Shown here: positions 37,014 through 52,406 of the stretch, in pieces | How positions within the stretch are numbered: position 1 is the first letter of the stretch | Layout: each line of letters begins with the position of its first letter | Origin: DATFDN01 sp963756545 | GTDB taxonomy: Bacteria > Pseudomonadota > Alphaproteobacteria > Acetobacterales > Acetobacteraceae | NCBI GenBank assembly: GCA_963756545.1 | Contig: CAVWNY010000002.1 | Coordinates: 661,526-725,525, forward strand | Reading direction: 5' to 3' | DNA: 64,000 nt | The notes under the pieces: model-generated | Databases searched by the model: none | What the model was told of the DNA's origin: nothing | Seen by the model: the letters and a program-made list of their open reading frames with translations, nothing else | Position numbers and translations under genes: made by a program

Positions 37014-39449
37014 CTAATCGCGAAGGGTCGAGCGCGGTGATTGGCTAAGCACCCGCGTCAGGCATTCGCCTAGCTCGCGCGCGGCGAATGGCTTAGCGAG
37101 CACCGTCTCGCCCGCGAGGGCGTGGGAGCCGGCGTGGCCGGTGATGAACACGACCGGCAGTCCCGGCCGGTCCGCGCGGAGGCGTGCGGCCAAGGTCGCG
37201 CCGTCCGCACCCGGCATGATCACGTCCGTCACCAGGACGTCGATCGTCGAGGTGGCGTACGCTCGCGCGAACGCGATCTCGGCGTTCGCCGCCACGATGA
37301 CGGTGTACCCCAGATCGCGCAGCAGCGTCTCGGTCACGGGCCGCCCCTGCTCGTCGTCGTCCACCAGCAAGACCACGCCACCGGCCTGCCGGCAGGTCGC
37401 CGGGGCTGGCTCCGGGGCTGGTTCGGCGGCGTCGTCGGCGCCATCCATCGGCGCACGTGGCAGCAGGATCGTCACCGTCGTGCCTTGGCCGACCCGGCTG
37501 TCGATGCGGAGCGCCCCGCCCGACTGCTCGGCGAAGCCCCGCGCCGAGGCCAATCCGAGGCCAGTGCCCTTGCCGGGCCCCTTGGTGGTGAAGAATGGCT
37601 CCGACACGCGGGCCAGCACCTCGGGGGTCATCCCGGTGCCGGTGTCAGCGACGGCAATGGCGACGGACCGGTCGCGGCCGTGGCCGCCCGGCCAGTCCGT
37701 CCCACCCGGCACGTTGCGCGCCGTGATGCTAAGCCGGCCTCCCTCCGGCATCGCGTCGCGCGCGTTCAGCGCCAGGTTAAGCAGCGCCACCTCCAGGCGC
37801 TGCGGATCGACCAGCACGGGCCAGACGTCCGGCGCCGCTTCCAGCACGCATTCAACCTGTGCGCCGGCGGCGTGGTGGACAAGCACCTCGAGCTGCCCAA
37901 GCAGGGCCTGGGGATCAATCACCACTGGCCGCAGAGTCTCGCGCCGCGCGAAGGCCAGCAACTGGCGCACCAGCGTCGCCGCGCGCTTCGCCCCCTGCTC
38001 GCCCAGCGCCACGAGCCGCAGCAGGTCTGGGGCGTCGGTGCGGCGCCGGATAAGCTCATAGCTGCCGCTGACGGCCGCGAGCACGTTGTTCAAGTCGTGC
38101 GCGACGCCGCCGGTGAGCTGCCCCAGCGCCTCAAGCTTCTGCGCTTGCAGCAGCGCGGACTGCGCTTCCTCCCGCCGTCGCATCTCGGCCGCCAACTCGC
38201 GCGCCGCCTCGCTCAGCTCGTGGGTGCGGTCGGCGACGCGCCGCTCCAACTCGGCATTCGCCTCGGCCAGCACGCGCTCGGCCTCCTTGATGTCGTGGAT
38301 GTCGACGGCGGTGGCGACGGCGAGGCCCCCCGGCTCGGGAGCGTCGAGCGCGACGGCGCACATCCGGTGCCAGCGCCAGGCGCCATCATGCCGGCGCAGC
38401 CGGGCCTCGATATCGAACTCAGTCCGCCCGGCACGCGCCCGCAGCGAATGTGCGCGCACACGCGGGGCGTCCTCGGGGTGAACGAGCGACATCCGGTCCT
38501 CGAACCCGGGGCCGAGATCGTGGCCGGCGTATTCGGCAAGGCGTCGGTTGTAGTGGAACGCGGTACCGTCGCGCCGGGTCAGCCAGGCGATCTGCGGTAA
38601 TCCGTCGAGCGCCTGACGGAGCCGTTCCTCGCCCTGCTTGCGTTCGGTTACGTCCTGCACCGCGTCAATCACGCGCAACGCGCGGCCCGCTTCGTCGCGT
38701 GCGAGCACGGCGGAGGCGCGCGCGATCCAGTGCCAACCTCCGTCGGGAAGGGCGACGCGATACTCCAACACGTACGCGCCACTCCTGCCCTCGGCCTGCG
38801 CCAGACGATCCACCTGATGCGCCGCCAGATCGTCCGGATGCAGCCGGGCGACCCAGGCGGCGCGCTCCGGTCCGTGGGCCGCGAGCCACGTGTCCGCCGG
38901 CAGCAGGCCCTGCGACATGGCGGCGATCCGCGCATCCACACGAAAGACATCCCTGGCGCGGTCCCACTCGGCGAGGCCAATTCCCGCGGTGTCGAGTCCG
39001 AGCCGCAACCGAATCTCGTGGTCGCGCAATGCCGCCTCGGCCCGCTTGCGGTCCGAGATGTCGTCCACCACGCTGATGAAGTGCGCGGGGTGTCCATCCG
39101 AATCGCGCAGGAGCGAGACGGTCAGTTTCACCCAGATCAGATTTCCGTCGCGTCGCCGGTAGCGCTTCTCCATCGTGCAGGAAGAGATGCCGCCGCCGAG
39201 CAGCTTCTGCAGGCTGGCGAGGTTGCCGGGGAGATCCTCGGAATACGTGATGTCCTGGAAGCGCCTTTCGAGCAGATCCTCGCGCCCATAGCCCGTGATG
39301 GCGCACAGGCGATCGTTCACCCTCAGCCATCGCCCGTCGAGGCCGACATGGGCGATCCCCAGCGCGGCTTGATCGAAGGTGGCGCGATACAGCGTCTCGG
39401 ACGCAGCAAGCGCCGCCTTCGGGTCATGCCGCTTGCCCGCCGGCTTCAT
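37014..39449 (-). CDS. PAS-domain hybrid sensor histidine kinase with receiver domain
   Basis: This 811-residue soluble hybrid kinase has three PAS/PAC units (residues ~20-145, 145-275 and 280-400): the first begins LYRATFDQAALGIAHVGLDG and closes with FISVVDDISDRKRAE. A short coiled coil (ERVLAEANAELERRVADRT) leads to the HisKA domain with the phosphoacceptor His in LTGGVAHDLNNVLAA near 450. The ATPase domain has LNLALNARDAMPEGG (N box), VADTGTGM (G1) and GTGLGLASARGF (G2). The receiver has LLVDDDEQ, the acceptor Asp in VLVTDVIMPGAD (near 743) and the Lys in VLAKPF. No membrane segment is seen, so it senses a cytoplasmic signal. No partner regulator is adjacent. The start at 39449 removes a spurious extension. 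Confidence 0.9.
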   Translation of the reverse strand: MKPAGKRHDPKAALAASETLYRATFDQAALGIAHVGLDGRWLRVNDRLCAITGYGREDLLERRFQDITYSEDLPGNLASLQKLLGGGISSCTMEKRYRRRDGNLIWVKLTVSLLRDSDGHPAHFISVVDDISDRKRAEAALRDHEIRLRLGLDTAGIGLAEWDRARDVFRVDARIAAMSQGLLPADTWLAAHGPERAAWVARLHPDDLAAHQVDRLAQAEGRSGAYVLEYRVALPDGGWHWIARASAVLARDEAGRALRVIDAVQDVTERKQGEERLRQALDGLPQIAWLTRRDGTAFHYNRRLAEYAGHDLGPGFEDRMSLVHPEDAPRVRAHSLRARAGRTEFDIEARLRRHDGAWRWHRMCAVALDAPEPGGLAVATAVDIHDIKEAERVLAEANAELERRVADRTHELSEAARELAAEMRRREEAQSALLQAQKLEALGQLTGGVAHDLNNVLAAVSGSYELIRRRTDAPDLLRLVALGEQGAKRAATLVRQLLAFARRETLRPVVIDPQALLGQLEVLVHHAAGAQVECVLEAAPDVWPVLVDPQRLEVALLNLALNARDAMPEGGRLSITARNVPGGTDWPGGHGRDRSVAIAVADTGTGMTPEVLARVSEPFFTTKGPGKGTGLGLASARGFAEQSGGALRIDSRVGQGTTVTILLPRAPMDGADDAAEPAPEPAPATCRQAGGVVLLVDDDEQGRPVTETLLRDLGYTVIVAANAEIAFARAYATSTIDVLVTDVIMPGADGATLAARLRADRPGLPVVFITGHAGSHALAGETVLAKPFAARELGECLTRVLSQSPRSTLRD

Positions 39450-39584
39450 CGCCGGCCGATGCCCGGGACGCGCGGGTCTGCCATGCGGGAGCCTTACGCC
39501 GCGGGCCGGATGCCGACAAGCGCCCGGTCTTTGACTCGCTGGCGAGCAGGCTGTTCCATGCCGGGCCACAGCATGGAATCTCGC

Positions 39585-40313
39585 ATGTCCGAAGTCTCCG
39601 ACAGTTTCGCCAAGACCGAGCGCAGCCGCGTGCGGCGCAAGCACGAGCGGGGCCATTACGATCGCAAGACGGTGTACGAGATCCTGGATGCCGCGATGGT
39701 CTGCCACATCGCCTACGTGATCGATGGGCAGCCCTACTGCACGCCGACCGCGTTCTGGCGGGAGGGCGATCATCTCTACTGGCACGGATCCTCGGCCAGC
39801 CGGATGCTTCGGGCCGAGGCGAAGGGCATTCCGGTGTGCCTGACCGTCACCCACATGGACGCCGTGGTCCTGGCGCGCTGCGGGTTCAACCACTCGATCA
39901 ACTACCGCGCCGTGATGGCCTACGGCCACGCCCACCTGATCGAGGGTGAGGCGAAGCTGCGCGCGATGGACAGCTTCATCGACCGCTTCTTTCCCGGCCG
40001 CTCCCACGTGCTGCGCGCGCCGAGCGTGCAGGAGGCAAAGGCGACCACCGTGCTGGGGATGGAGATCGAGGACGCCTCGGGCAAGATCCGCGCGATGGAC
40101 GTCCACGACGAGGAGGAGGACTATTCCGTCCCCGCCTGGACCGCGCTGATCCCCGTCAGCACCGTCATCGGCCCCGCCCAGGAATGCCCGCGCCAGCACC
40201 GCGAAGCCAGCAGCGAGGCGGGGGGCATGACCGCCTGGCGCCCCGGCCGGCGCCTCGACGAGGTGATGACCGAGACCTATCGGATCGCGTACCCGGACCG
40301 AGGCTCGCCATGA
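39585..40313 (+). CDS. Pyridoxamine 5'-phosphate oxidase-like flavin-nucleotide-binding protein
   Basis: This 242-residue protein has the split-barrel flavin-binding fold. The domain runs from VYEILDAAMVCHIAYVIDGQ to SFIDRFFPGRSHVL. The flavin-contacting block is YCTPTAFWREGDHLYWHGSS, and HVDAIVxxRxxFxxSxNYR-type residues appear as HMDAVVLARCGFNHSINYRA. It is not PdxH; members are usually annotated only as FMN-binding. The start is uncertain among ATGs at 39558, 39573 and 39585, and none has a clear Shine-Dalgarno sequence. Its stop overlaps the start of the enolase-superfamily gene by 4 bp, implying joint expression. The family is clear and the substrate is unknown. Confidence 0.85.
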   Translation: MSEVSDSFAKTERSRVRRKHERGHYDRKTVYEILDAAMVCHIAYVIDGQPYCTPTAFWREGDHLYWHGSSASRMLRAEAKGIPVCLTVTHMDAVVLARCGFNHSINYRAVMAYGHAHLIEGEAKLRAMDSFIDRFFPGRSHVLRAPSVQEAKATTVLGMEIEDASGKIRAMDVHDEEEDYSVPAWTALIPVSTVIGPAQECPRQHREASSEAGGMTAWRPGRRLDEVMTETYRIAYPDRGSP

Positions 40314-41506
40314 AGATCACCGCCGTCCGGGTCCTGCGCCTTCTCGGCACGATGCGCACCGACGGGCCGTTGTGGGAGGAGCGGCTGGTCCGCCCGATCG
40401 ACATATATCCCGAGTGGCGGGTCCGCGACGACTTCGAGGGCGGCACCCAGGTCGCCTCCGATGCCTTTCGCCTGGAGCAGTTCTTCCTGCGGATCGAGAG
40501 CGACGAAGGCCCGCACGGCATCGCCGGCCCGCTGCCCGAGATGGTGGCGACGTATGTCGCGCGGCGGCTGCGCCCGATCGTGCTGGGACAGGACCCGATC
40601 GCGCATGAGAAGCTCTGGGACCAGATGCACCGGTTCATGGTGCACGGCCGCCAGGGCGACGCGATGCTCGCGATCAGCGCGGTCGATTGCGCGCTGTGGG
40701 ATTTGAAGGGCCGCTGGCTCGGCCAGCCGGTCCATCGCCTGCTCGGCGGGCCGACGCGCGCCAGCGTGCCCGCCTATGCCTCCATGCTCGGCTTCGCGGT
40801 GCGCGACATGGGCCGCGTGCGCGCCCGCGCCCAGGAGTTCCAGGCCAAGGGCTACACCGCGCAGAAATGGTTTTTCCGCCACGGCCCCATGAGCGGGCTG
40901 GAGGGGCTACGCCAGAATGTCGCGCTCGTGCGCACACTGCGCGAGGCGCTCGGCGACGAAGGCGACATCATGCTCGATTGCTGGCAGTCCTTCGATCCGA
41001 ACTACACGGTCGCGCTCGCCGAGCGCATCGAGGACTACCGTCCGCGCTGGCTGGAAGAGGTGGTCATGCCCGATCGCGTCGAGAGCTACGCGCGCGTTCG
41101 CGAGCGCGTGCGCATCCCGCTGGCGGGCGCCGAGCACGAGTACACGCGCTGGGGCTTCAAGCGGTTCATCGATGCGCGCGCGCTGGATGTCTTGCAGCCC
41201 GACATCTATTGGGCGGGCGGCCTGTCGGAGGCGTTGAAGATCGCCGCCCTCGCCACCGCGCACGACCTTATCGTGATCCCGCACGGGCATTCCTCGCCCG
41301 CCGGCATCCACTTCTCGCTGACCCAATCGCCGATCCACACGCCGTACCAGGAGTACCTGGTGAAGTGGAACGCGATCAACCAGCACTTCCTGGCGCACCC
41401 GGTCGTGCCGCGCGAAGGCGAGGTGTTCGCCAACGATCGGCCGGGACTTGGGATGGACCTCGATGCGGGACGGATCGAGGTGCAGGAGGAGATGCTTGCG
41501 CCCTGA
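40310..41506 (+). CDS. Enolase-superfamily dehydratase (L-rhamnonate dehydratase-like)
   Basis: This 398-residue mandelate racemase/muconate lactonizing enzyme family member abstracts a proton alpha to a carboxylate and eliminates water from an acid sugar. The N-terminal capping domain has GPLWEERLVRPIDIYPEW and DFEGGTQVASDAFRLEQFFL, which most resemble L-rhamnonate dehydratase. The barrel carries the metal ligands in IMLDCWQSFD (Asp), PRWLEEVVMPD (Glu) and AGAEHEYTRWG (Glu). A catalytic His lies in VIPHGHSSPAG. All ligands are intact. It is translationally coupled to the flavin-binding gene upstream. No other rhamnose catabolism genes are in the window, so the substrate is tentative. Confidence 0.85.
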   Translation: MKITAVRVLRLLGTMRTDGPLWEERLVRPIDIYPEWRVRDDFEGGTQVASDAFRLEQFFLRIESDEGPHGIAGPLPEMVATYVARRLRPIVLGQDPIAHEKLWDQMHRFMVHGRQGDAMLAISAVDCALWDLKGRWLGQPVHRLLGGPTRASVPAYASMLGFAVRDMGRVRARAQEFQAKGYTAQKWFFRHGPMSGLEGLRQNVALVRTLREALGDEGDIMLDCWQSFDPNYTVALAERIEDYRPRWLEEVVMPDRVESYARVRERVRIPLAGAEHEYTRWGFKRFIDARALDVLQPDIYWAGGLSEALKIAALATAHDLIVIPHGHSSPAGIHFSLTQSPIHTPYQEYLVKWNAINQHFLAHPVVPREGEVFANDRPGLGMDLDAGRIEVQEEMLAP

Positions 41507-41654
41507 AGCAGTGGCGCCGCGCGCCTCCCCCGACCTCGTCCCGCCGAGGCTACCCAGGTCGCGATCGTTATTCGACCCGCGGCGAGGGTTCGGAATCCCT
41601 TCCCCGCTCCAGTCGGTCCTTGTCCGGCCCGGAGACATGGGTAACAGTCTGTTT

Positions 41655-42536
41655 CTAAGACATGGGTGACAACCTTGGGCCGGGCGGGTTGTCGCGGGGT
41701 TGCAAGGTAGACGCCAGCTCGCCCAGCCGCTCGGCGAGGCGTGTCAAATCCCATTCCCGAGCGAGGGCAGCCGCCTTCCCCCAGGTGGGCTTTCGGTCCG
41801 GCAAGCAAGGGATGGGCGCAGCGGCATCCATGGTGGCAATGCGGCGATAGCGCCGCAACTCCTCAGCCTGGGTTGAGAGCCGCCCATCCAACAAAGCGTC
41901 CTCAAGGGTCGGGTACCTGCGCAGCAGGTCAGCGGCCCCCTTCGGTCCGACCCCTTTGGCTCCCGGCAGCTTGTCCGAGGGATCCCCGCGCAGGGCAATG
42001 AAATCCGGAACCTGCTGCGGGTCGACGCCGTAGCGCTGGCGGACCTCGGCTGGCCCAATCCGCGCCATGTCGCCAGCCCGAACCGGATGCAGCACCGTGG
42101 TGCGGCCGGACGCGAGCTGAAACGCATCACGATCCCCGCTCGCCACGATCGTGCACCCGCCGCGGCGCTCCTCCTGCGCGACCGCGGCGGCGAGAAAATC
42201 ATCCGCCTCGTATCCCGCTGCCTTGGCATTCGCGAAGCCGCAGGCCACGACAAACTGCGGCAGAATTTCGAGTTGCTCCACGAGCTCGGCATCAAACTGC
42301 CGGCCACTTTGATAGGCTGGAAACAGCGCCTGCCGGTATGTCGGCGCATCCAGCGTATCCCAGCCTACGAGCACGGCACGGGGGTTCTCGGCTGCATGCA
42401 GCCGCAGCAGAAGGTTCGCGAACCCCACGATCGCGCCGCCTCCGAGATTGCCCGTCCGCCTGATCGACTTCGGCAACGCGTGGAAGGCGCGATGCGCAAA
42501 GGAGTTGCCATCAATGACGAGCAAAGGGCGGTTCAT
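41655..42536 (-). CDS. Free-standing 5'-3' exonuclease (PolA N-terminal-like)
   Basis: This 293-residue protein consists only of the 5' nuclease (FEN-like) module normally found at the front of DNA polymerase I. It starts MNRPLLVIDGNSFAHRAF with the first acidic residue. GYEADDFLAAAVAQEE and ASGDRDAFQLASG supply further metal ligands, and the helix-three-turn-helix is DFIALRGDPSDKLPGAKGVG. It cuts flap or 5' ends in RNA primer removal or repair. Whether the genome also has a complete polA cannot be seen here. It stands alone on the minus strand between convergent and same-strand neighbours with 140-150 bp spacers, without an obvious operon. Confidence 0.9.
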   Translation of the reverse strand: MNRPLLVIDGNSFAHRAFHALPKSIRRTGNLGGGAIVGFANLLLRLHAAENPRAVLVGWDTLDAPTYRQALFPAYQSGRQFDAELVEQLEILPQFVVACGFANAKAAGYEADDFLAAAVAQEERRGGCTIVASGDRDAFQLASGRTTVLHPVRAGDMARIGPAEVRQRYGVDPQQVPDFIALRGDPSDKLPGAKGVGPKGAADLLRRYPTLEDALLDGRLSTQAEELRRYRRIATMDAAAPIPCLPDRKPTWGKAAALAREWDLTRLAERLGELASTLQPRDNPPGPRLSPMS

Positions 42537-42677
42537 GACGGATCACATCAGTCCGGCAAAACAGGGTTGGAGCGATCCAAGCTGAGGGTCCCTCTCGTAA
42601 CTTATGTGGAACGGCGAGGCCTGCGGCAAGGCGCCGCGGCCAAAGCTTTCGCTCCGGCGGCGTGTATAAGATGGTGG

Positions 42678-43481
42678 CTACGATGCGGCGCCCGCCGCCT
42701 GCACCATCTCGCGCATCCGCTTCGCCGCGGTGATCGATCCGGACATGATGAAACCATGGTCGTTGCCGCTGGTAATAAAGCGCGATCCCATGCGGATGTA
42801 GAAGGCGCAATCGTCGTCGCTGCTGATGCCGCCGACGCCAAGAACCTTGCCGTGCTTGCGACAGGCATTGGCCACTGCCTGGATCGCTTCGACAACCTTG
42901 GGGTGGCGGAACTGCCCGGCGATCCCCATCTCGGAGGTCAGATCATAGCTGCCGATCAGCAGCACATCGACACCGTCCACTGCGGCGATGGCGTCCGCAT
43001 TGCGCGCACCCTCGGCGCTCTCGACCATCACACAGGTCAGCACCTCGGCATTGATCGCCGCCTGCGCCTCGGCCACGTGGGGAGGCATATAGCCATAGGC
43101 CGGCGGCGGCCCACCCCAACTGCGAGTGCCCATCGGCGGGTAGTGGAAGGCATCGGCAATGCGTTGTGCTTGTGCAGCCGTATCGACGTGAGGCACCACG
43201 ATCCCGAGCGCGCCGTTGTCGAGCAACCGCGTTGCCTCGTCCAGCGCGCCGGCGCAGACCCGCACGATCGGGGCGATGCCATGCGCCAGGCAGGCGATGC
43301 AAAGCTGTGTCGCCTCCTGCATGGTGAAGGCCCCGTGCTCCATGTCGATGAAGATGTGGTCGTGCCCGCCGGCTGCGGCCAGCATTGGTGCGGCCGTGCT
43401 GCGCAGATGATGCAACCCGAAGCCCAGTGCCAGGCCGTTGTTGGCCAGCGCCCGCTTTGCCGCGTTGTGATACAGCGCCAT
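42678..43481 (-). CDS. HpcH/HpaI aldolase family protein
   Basis: This 267-residue metal-dependent class II aldolase cleaves or forms carbon-carbon bonds with pyruvate or glyoxylate-type donors. HDHIFIDMEHGAFTMQEA contains the catalytic His region, IVPHVDTAAQAQRIADAF follows, and the metal ligands are the Glu in MVESAEGARNADAI and the Asp in GSYDLTSEMG. GGPPPAYGYMPPHV is the substrate loop. The ATG at 43481 follows GGGGGAGACGAT, so the longer frame to 43514 is not used. The closest relatives act on 4-hydroxy-2-oxo acids, including 2-dehydro-3-deoxy sugar acids, which might connect it to the nearby acid-sugar dehydratase (inference). It is followed by the exonuclease gene. Confidence 0.87.
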   Translation of the reverse strand: MALYHNAAKRALANNGLALGFGLHHLRSTAAPMLAAAGGHDHIFIDMEHGAFTMQEATQLCIACLAHGIAPIVRVCAGALDEATRLLDNGALGIVVPHVDTAAQAQRIADAFHYPPMGTRSWGGPPPAYGYMPPHVAEAQAAINAEVLTCVMVESAEGARNADAIAAVDGVDVLLIGSYDLTSEMGIAGQFRHPKVVEAIQAVANACRKHGKVLGVGGISSDDDCAFYIRMGSRFITSGNDHGFIMSGSITAAKRMREMVQAAGAAS

Positions 43482-43542
43482 ATCGTCTCCCCCGGTAAAT
43501 GGTCGCGTGCGCAATGGTACCCGCGGCTCACGGGTGAGTCAC

Positions 43543-43558
43543 CGTGCCCGCGGGCACG
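43543..43558. promoter_or_regulatory. Perfect 16 bp palindrome upstream of the aldolase gene
   Basis: CGTGCCCGCGGGCACG is self-complementary over all 16 bases and lies 62 bp upstream of the aldolase ATG, between that gene and the end of the rRNA operon. It has no loop, so it is a better candidate operator for a dimeric regulator than a terminator. Palindromes of this size arise by chance in GC-rich DNA, so the call is weak. Confidence 0.3.
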
Positions 43559-43609
43559 CCTATGTGGGCGCGTGCACCAGCCACGGGAGTTCGCGGGGGT
43601 GTCTGTCGT

Positions 43610-43686
<77 letters not shown>

Positions 43687-43737
43687 GGTGTGGGTTGACG
43701 TCCCCGGGCTTGATCCGGGGGTGGGGATGGTCTGGAG

Positions 43738-43854
43738 GACCTGGCGGCGACCTACTCTCCCGCGGCTTGAGCCGCAGTACCATGGGCGCTGGGGGTTTTC
43801 ACGGCCGAGTTCGGGATGGGATCGGGTGCGGGCTCCCCGCCATGGCCACCAGGT
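43738..43854 (-). rRNA. rrf: 5S ribosomal RNA
   Basis: On the minus strand the region begins ACCTGGTGGCCATGGCGGGG and includes the conserved CCGAACTCGG and GTAGGTCGCCGCCAGGT. The 5' and 3' ends pair (CCTGGTGGC with GCCGCCAGG). At about 117 nt the length is normal. Ends are estimated from the terminal helix, to within a few bases. Confidence 0.93.
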
Positions 43855-44032
43855 CGTCCAGCCCATCCCCGGTTGGCAGGGGGCGGTTGTCGGTGGTCAG
43901 GCGGACCACCGGCTGGCAGGTTCTGGTGCGCGCTGTGTGCGGTTCCCCGGGGTCCGGGGATGATTTCCGTGCATGGGGCGCCGGTTGTCGGGCAGCGGGC
44001 CTGACCGCTGATCCCTGACGACGGACGCCTGT

Positions 44033-47030
<2,998 letters not shown>

Positions 47031-47381
47031 CTGGATCGCCAAGACGATACCGCCCAGGACGACCCAACCCCATGCACGGGAACCATCCCCGGAAACACCC
47101 GGGAACCATCCCGCCATGAACGGTCCCGGTCGGGACCGCGCTCAGCACACATCGCCCCTGAACACCACGATCGCGGGACCCGGACTGCTCGCGCACCCCG
47201 AAATCCGGTCAGACATGCGACCGCGCGCGCCCAGAGACGCACCAAAACCTGATTCACCCTGACAAAGACCACGCGCCCGGGCCGCGACGGCCACGCCGTG
47301 CCCCCAGGCGCCAACGGCCCCGCCACCCACGGCCGAGCCATTCCATCACCACTTTCCCGCAACGAGCCCGCCCACCGGCGG

Positions 47382-47454
47382 TGGAGACGATCGGGTTCGA
47401 ACCGACGACCCCCTGCTTGCAAAGCAGGCGCTCTCCCAGCTGAGCTACGTCCCC
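47382..47454 (-). tRNA. tRNA-Ala (UGC)
   Basis: The minus strand GGGGACGTAGCTCAGCTGGG begins a full cloverleaf. The anticodon loop in CCTGCTTTGCAAGCAGG has TGC, and the T arm is GTCGGTTCGAACCCGAT. The acceptor stem ends CGTCTCC plus A, followed by CCG, so CCA is not encoded. It is 73 nt and lies in the 16S-23S spacer next to tRNA-Ile. Confidence 0.96.
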
Positions 47455-47463
47455 GGAACAGGG

Positions 47464-47520
47464 CCAGCGGTCAGCAGGCAGCGGTCGAAAAAGCTCCGAC
47501 CCCCGATCCCTGACCACCGA
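47464..47520. repeat. GGTCAG/CTGACC-type repeat between tRNA-Ala and tRNA-Ile
   Basis: The ~60 bp between the two tRNAs contains CAGCGGTCAGCAGGCAGCGG on one side and GATCCCTGACCACCG on the other, forming an imperfect inverted repeat. The same words occur at the borders of the 23S intervening sequence (45620-45650, 45793-45821) and in the 5S-23S spacer at 44001-44019 (CTGACCGCTGATCCCTGAC). This suggests a dispersed small repeat that has entered the rRNA operon more than once. Confidence 0.5.
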
Positions 47521-47523
47521 TGA

Positions 47524-47597
<74 letters not shown>

Positions 47598-47789
47598 GAG
47601 ATCGATCCCGAGATCGGCGCCAAGGCCGGTCGCAAGGTCGGTCATCGTCGTCGCGGGGAAGGGATACGCTGGCGGCGCCGGTCCGGCGAACGGCAAACGG
47701 CAAACCGGCCCGAAACGCACCCGGCCTCCGCCGGGCGCCGTCCGATCACCCCAAGCCGCGGCCGAAACCGCATCTCAGGGCCGATCCTT

Positions 47790-49294
<1,505 letters not shown>

Positions 49295-49597
49295 ATCGCC
49301 GCCGCAGTCCCCAGCCCGTGCCAACGCACAACGCCAACAACCACGGCCCGACAAACAGACCCAGACCCATCAATCAGATACTCATACAAGCATGTGTAAA
49401 CGCATCTTCCAATGCGCCGACAAACACCCCATCAGCAACCAATCAACAAGCCCAAGTCACCAGACCTGCCAACCAATCGCCAAACCAGATGGCGCATAAC
49501 CAAACACCACCCCAACAGGCGCCGCCAACGCATCCCTTCCTCTGATTCTTCTGTCAATGAGCTGACCCGAACCCGCTTGGTTCGCGTCGGGAGCCGC
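49295..49597 (-). other. rRNA operon leader, G/T-biased on the transcribed sense strand
   Basis: These ~300 bases separate the promoter from 16S. The sense (minus) strand is strikingly rich in G and T and poor in A and C runs (for example TGTTGGGGTGGTGTTTGGTT), unlike the coding regions. No gene is present. It should contain antitermination and RNase III processing signals, but I could not identify a boxA with confidence. Confidence 0.5.
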
Positions 49598-49626
49598 TAT
49601 TTAGTCCTGGCCGACTAAAGTGTCAA
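49598..49626 (-). promoter_or_regulatory. Sigma-70 promoter of the rRNA operon
   Basis: On the minus strand TTGACA (49626-49621) is followed after exactly 17 bp by TAAATA (49603-49598). The -35 element is a perfect consensus match and the -10 differs at one or two positions. It lies ~300 bp upstream of 16S and just downstream of the clpB region, which is also on the minus strand. This is the strongest promoter match seen in the window. Confidence 0.8.
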
Positions 49627-49659
49627 CGCCGCGACACGAAGTTTCCGCAAGCGCGGGCA

Positions 49660-49693
49660 AACGGCCCGGAGGCGAGCGAGCCCCCGGGCCGTT
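49660..49693 (-). terminator. Hairpin terminator downstream of clpB
   Basis: AACGGCCCGG (49660-49669) is complementary to CCGGGCCGTT (49684-49693), a perfect 10 bp stem with a 14-base loop. On the minus strand it begins 7 bases after the clpB stop and is followed by TTTGC, so the T tract is weak. It separates clpB from the rRNA promoter 34 bp further on. Confidence 0.65.
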
Positions 49694-49700
49694 AGGCCGA

Positions 49701-52280
<2,580 letters not shown>

Positions 52281-52364
52281 TGGCATGTCCCTATTTCACC
52301 AGGCGACCCGCCCTTGAGATCCGTCCCTCTTGGAGGCGACGGGAGGTGGACCATTGGCTCAGGA

Positions 52365-52392
52365 GTTGGGAAATAGCAGTCTTGGTCTCAAG
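52365..52392 (-). promoter_or_regulatory. RpoH (sigma-32)-type promoter of clpB
   Basis: The minus strand reads CTCCCTCTTGAG with CTTGAG at 52392-52387, then 16 bp, then CCCAAC at 52370-52365. This resembles the heat-shock consensus (CTTGAA, 13-17 bp, CCCCAT). It gives a leader of about 75 nt to clpB and starts in the gap before the divergent MOSC gene. Judged by eye only. Confidence 0.5.
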
Positions 52393-52406
52393 AGGGAGAC
52401 GCCTGG

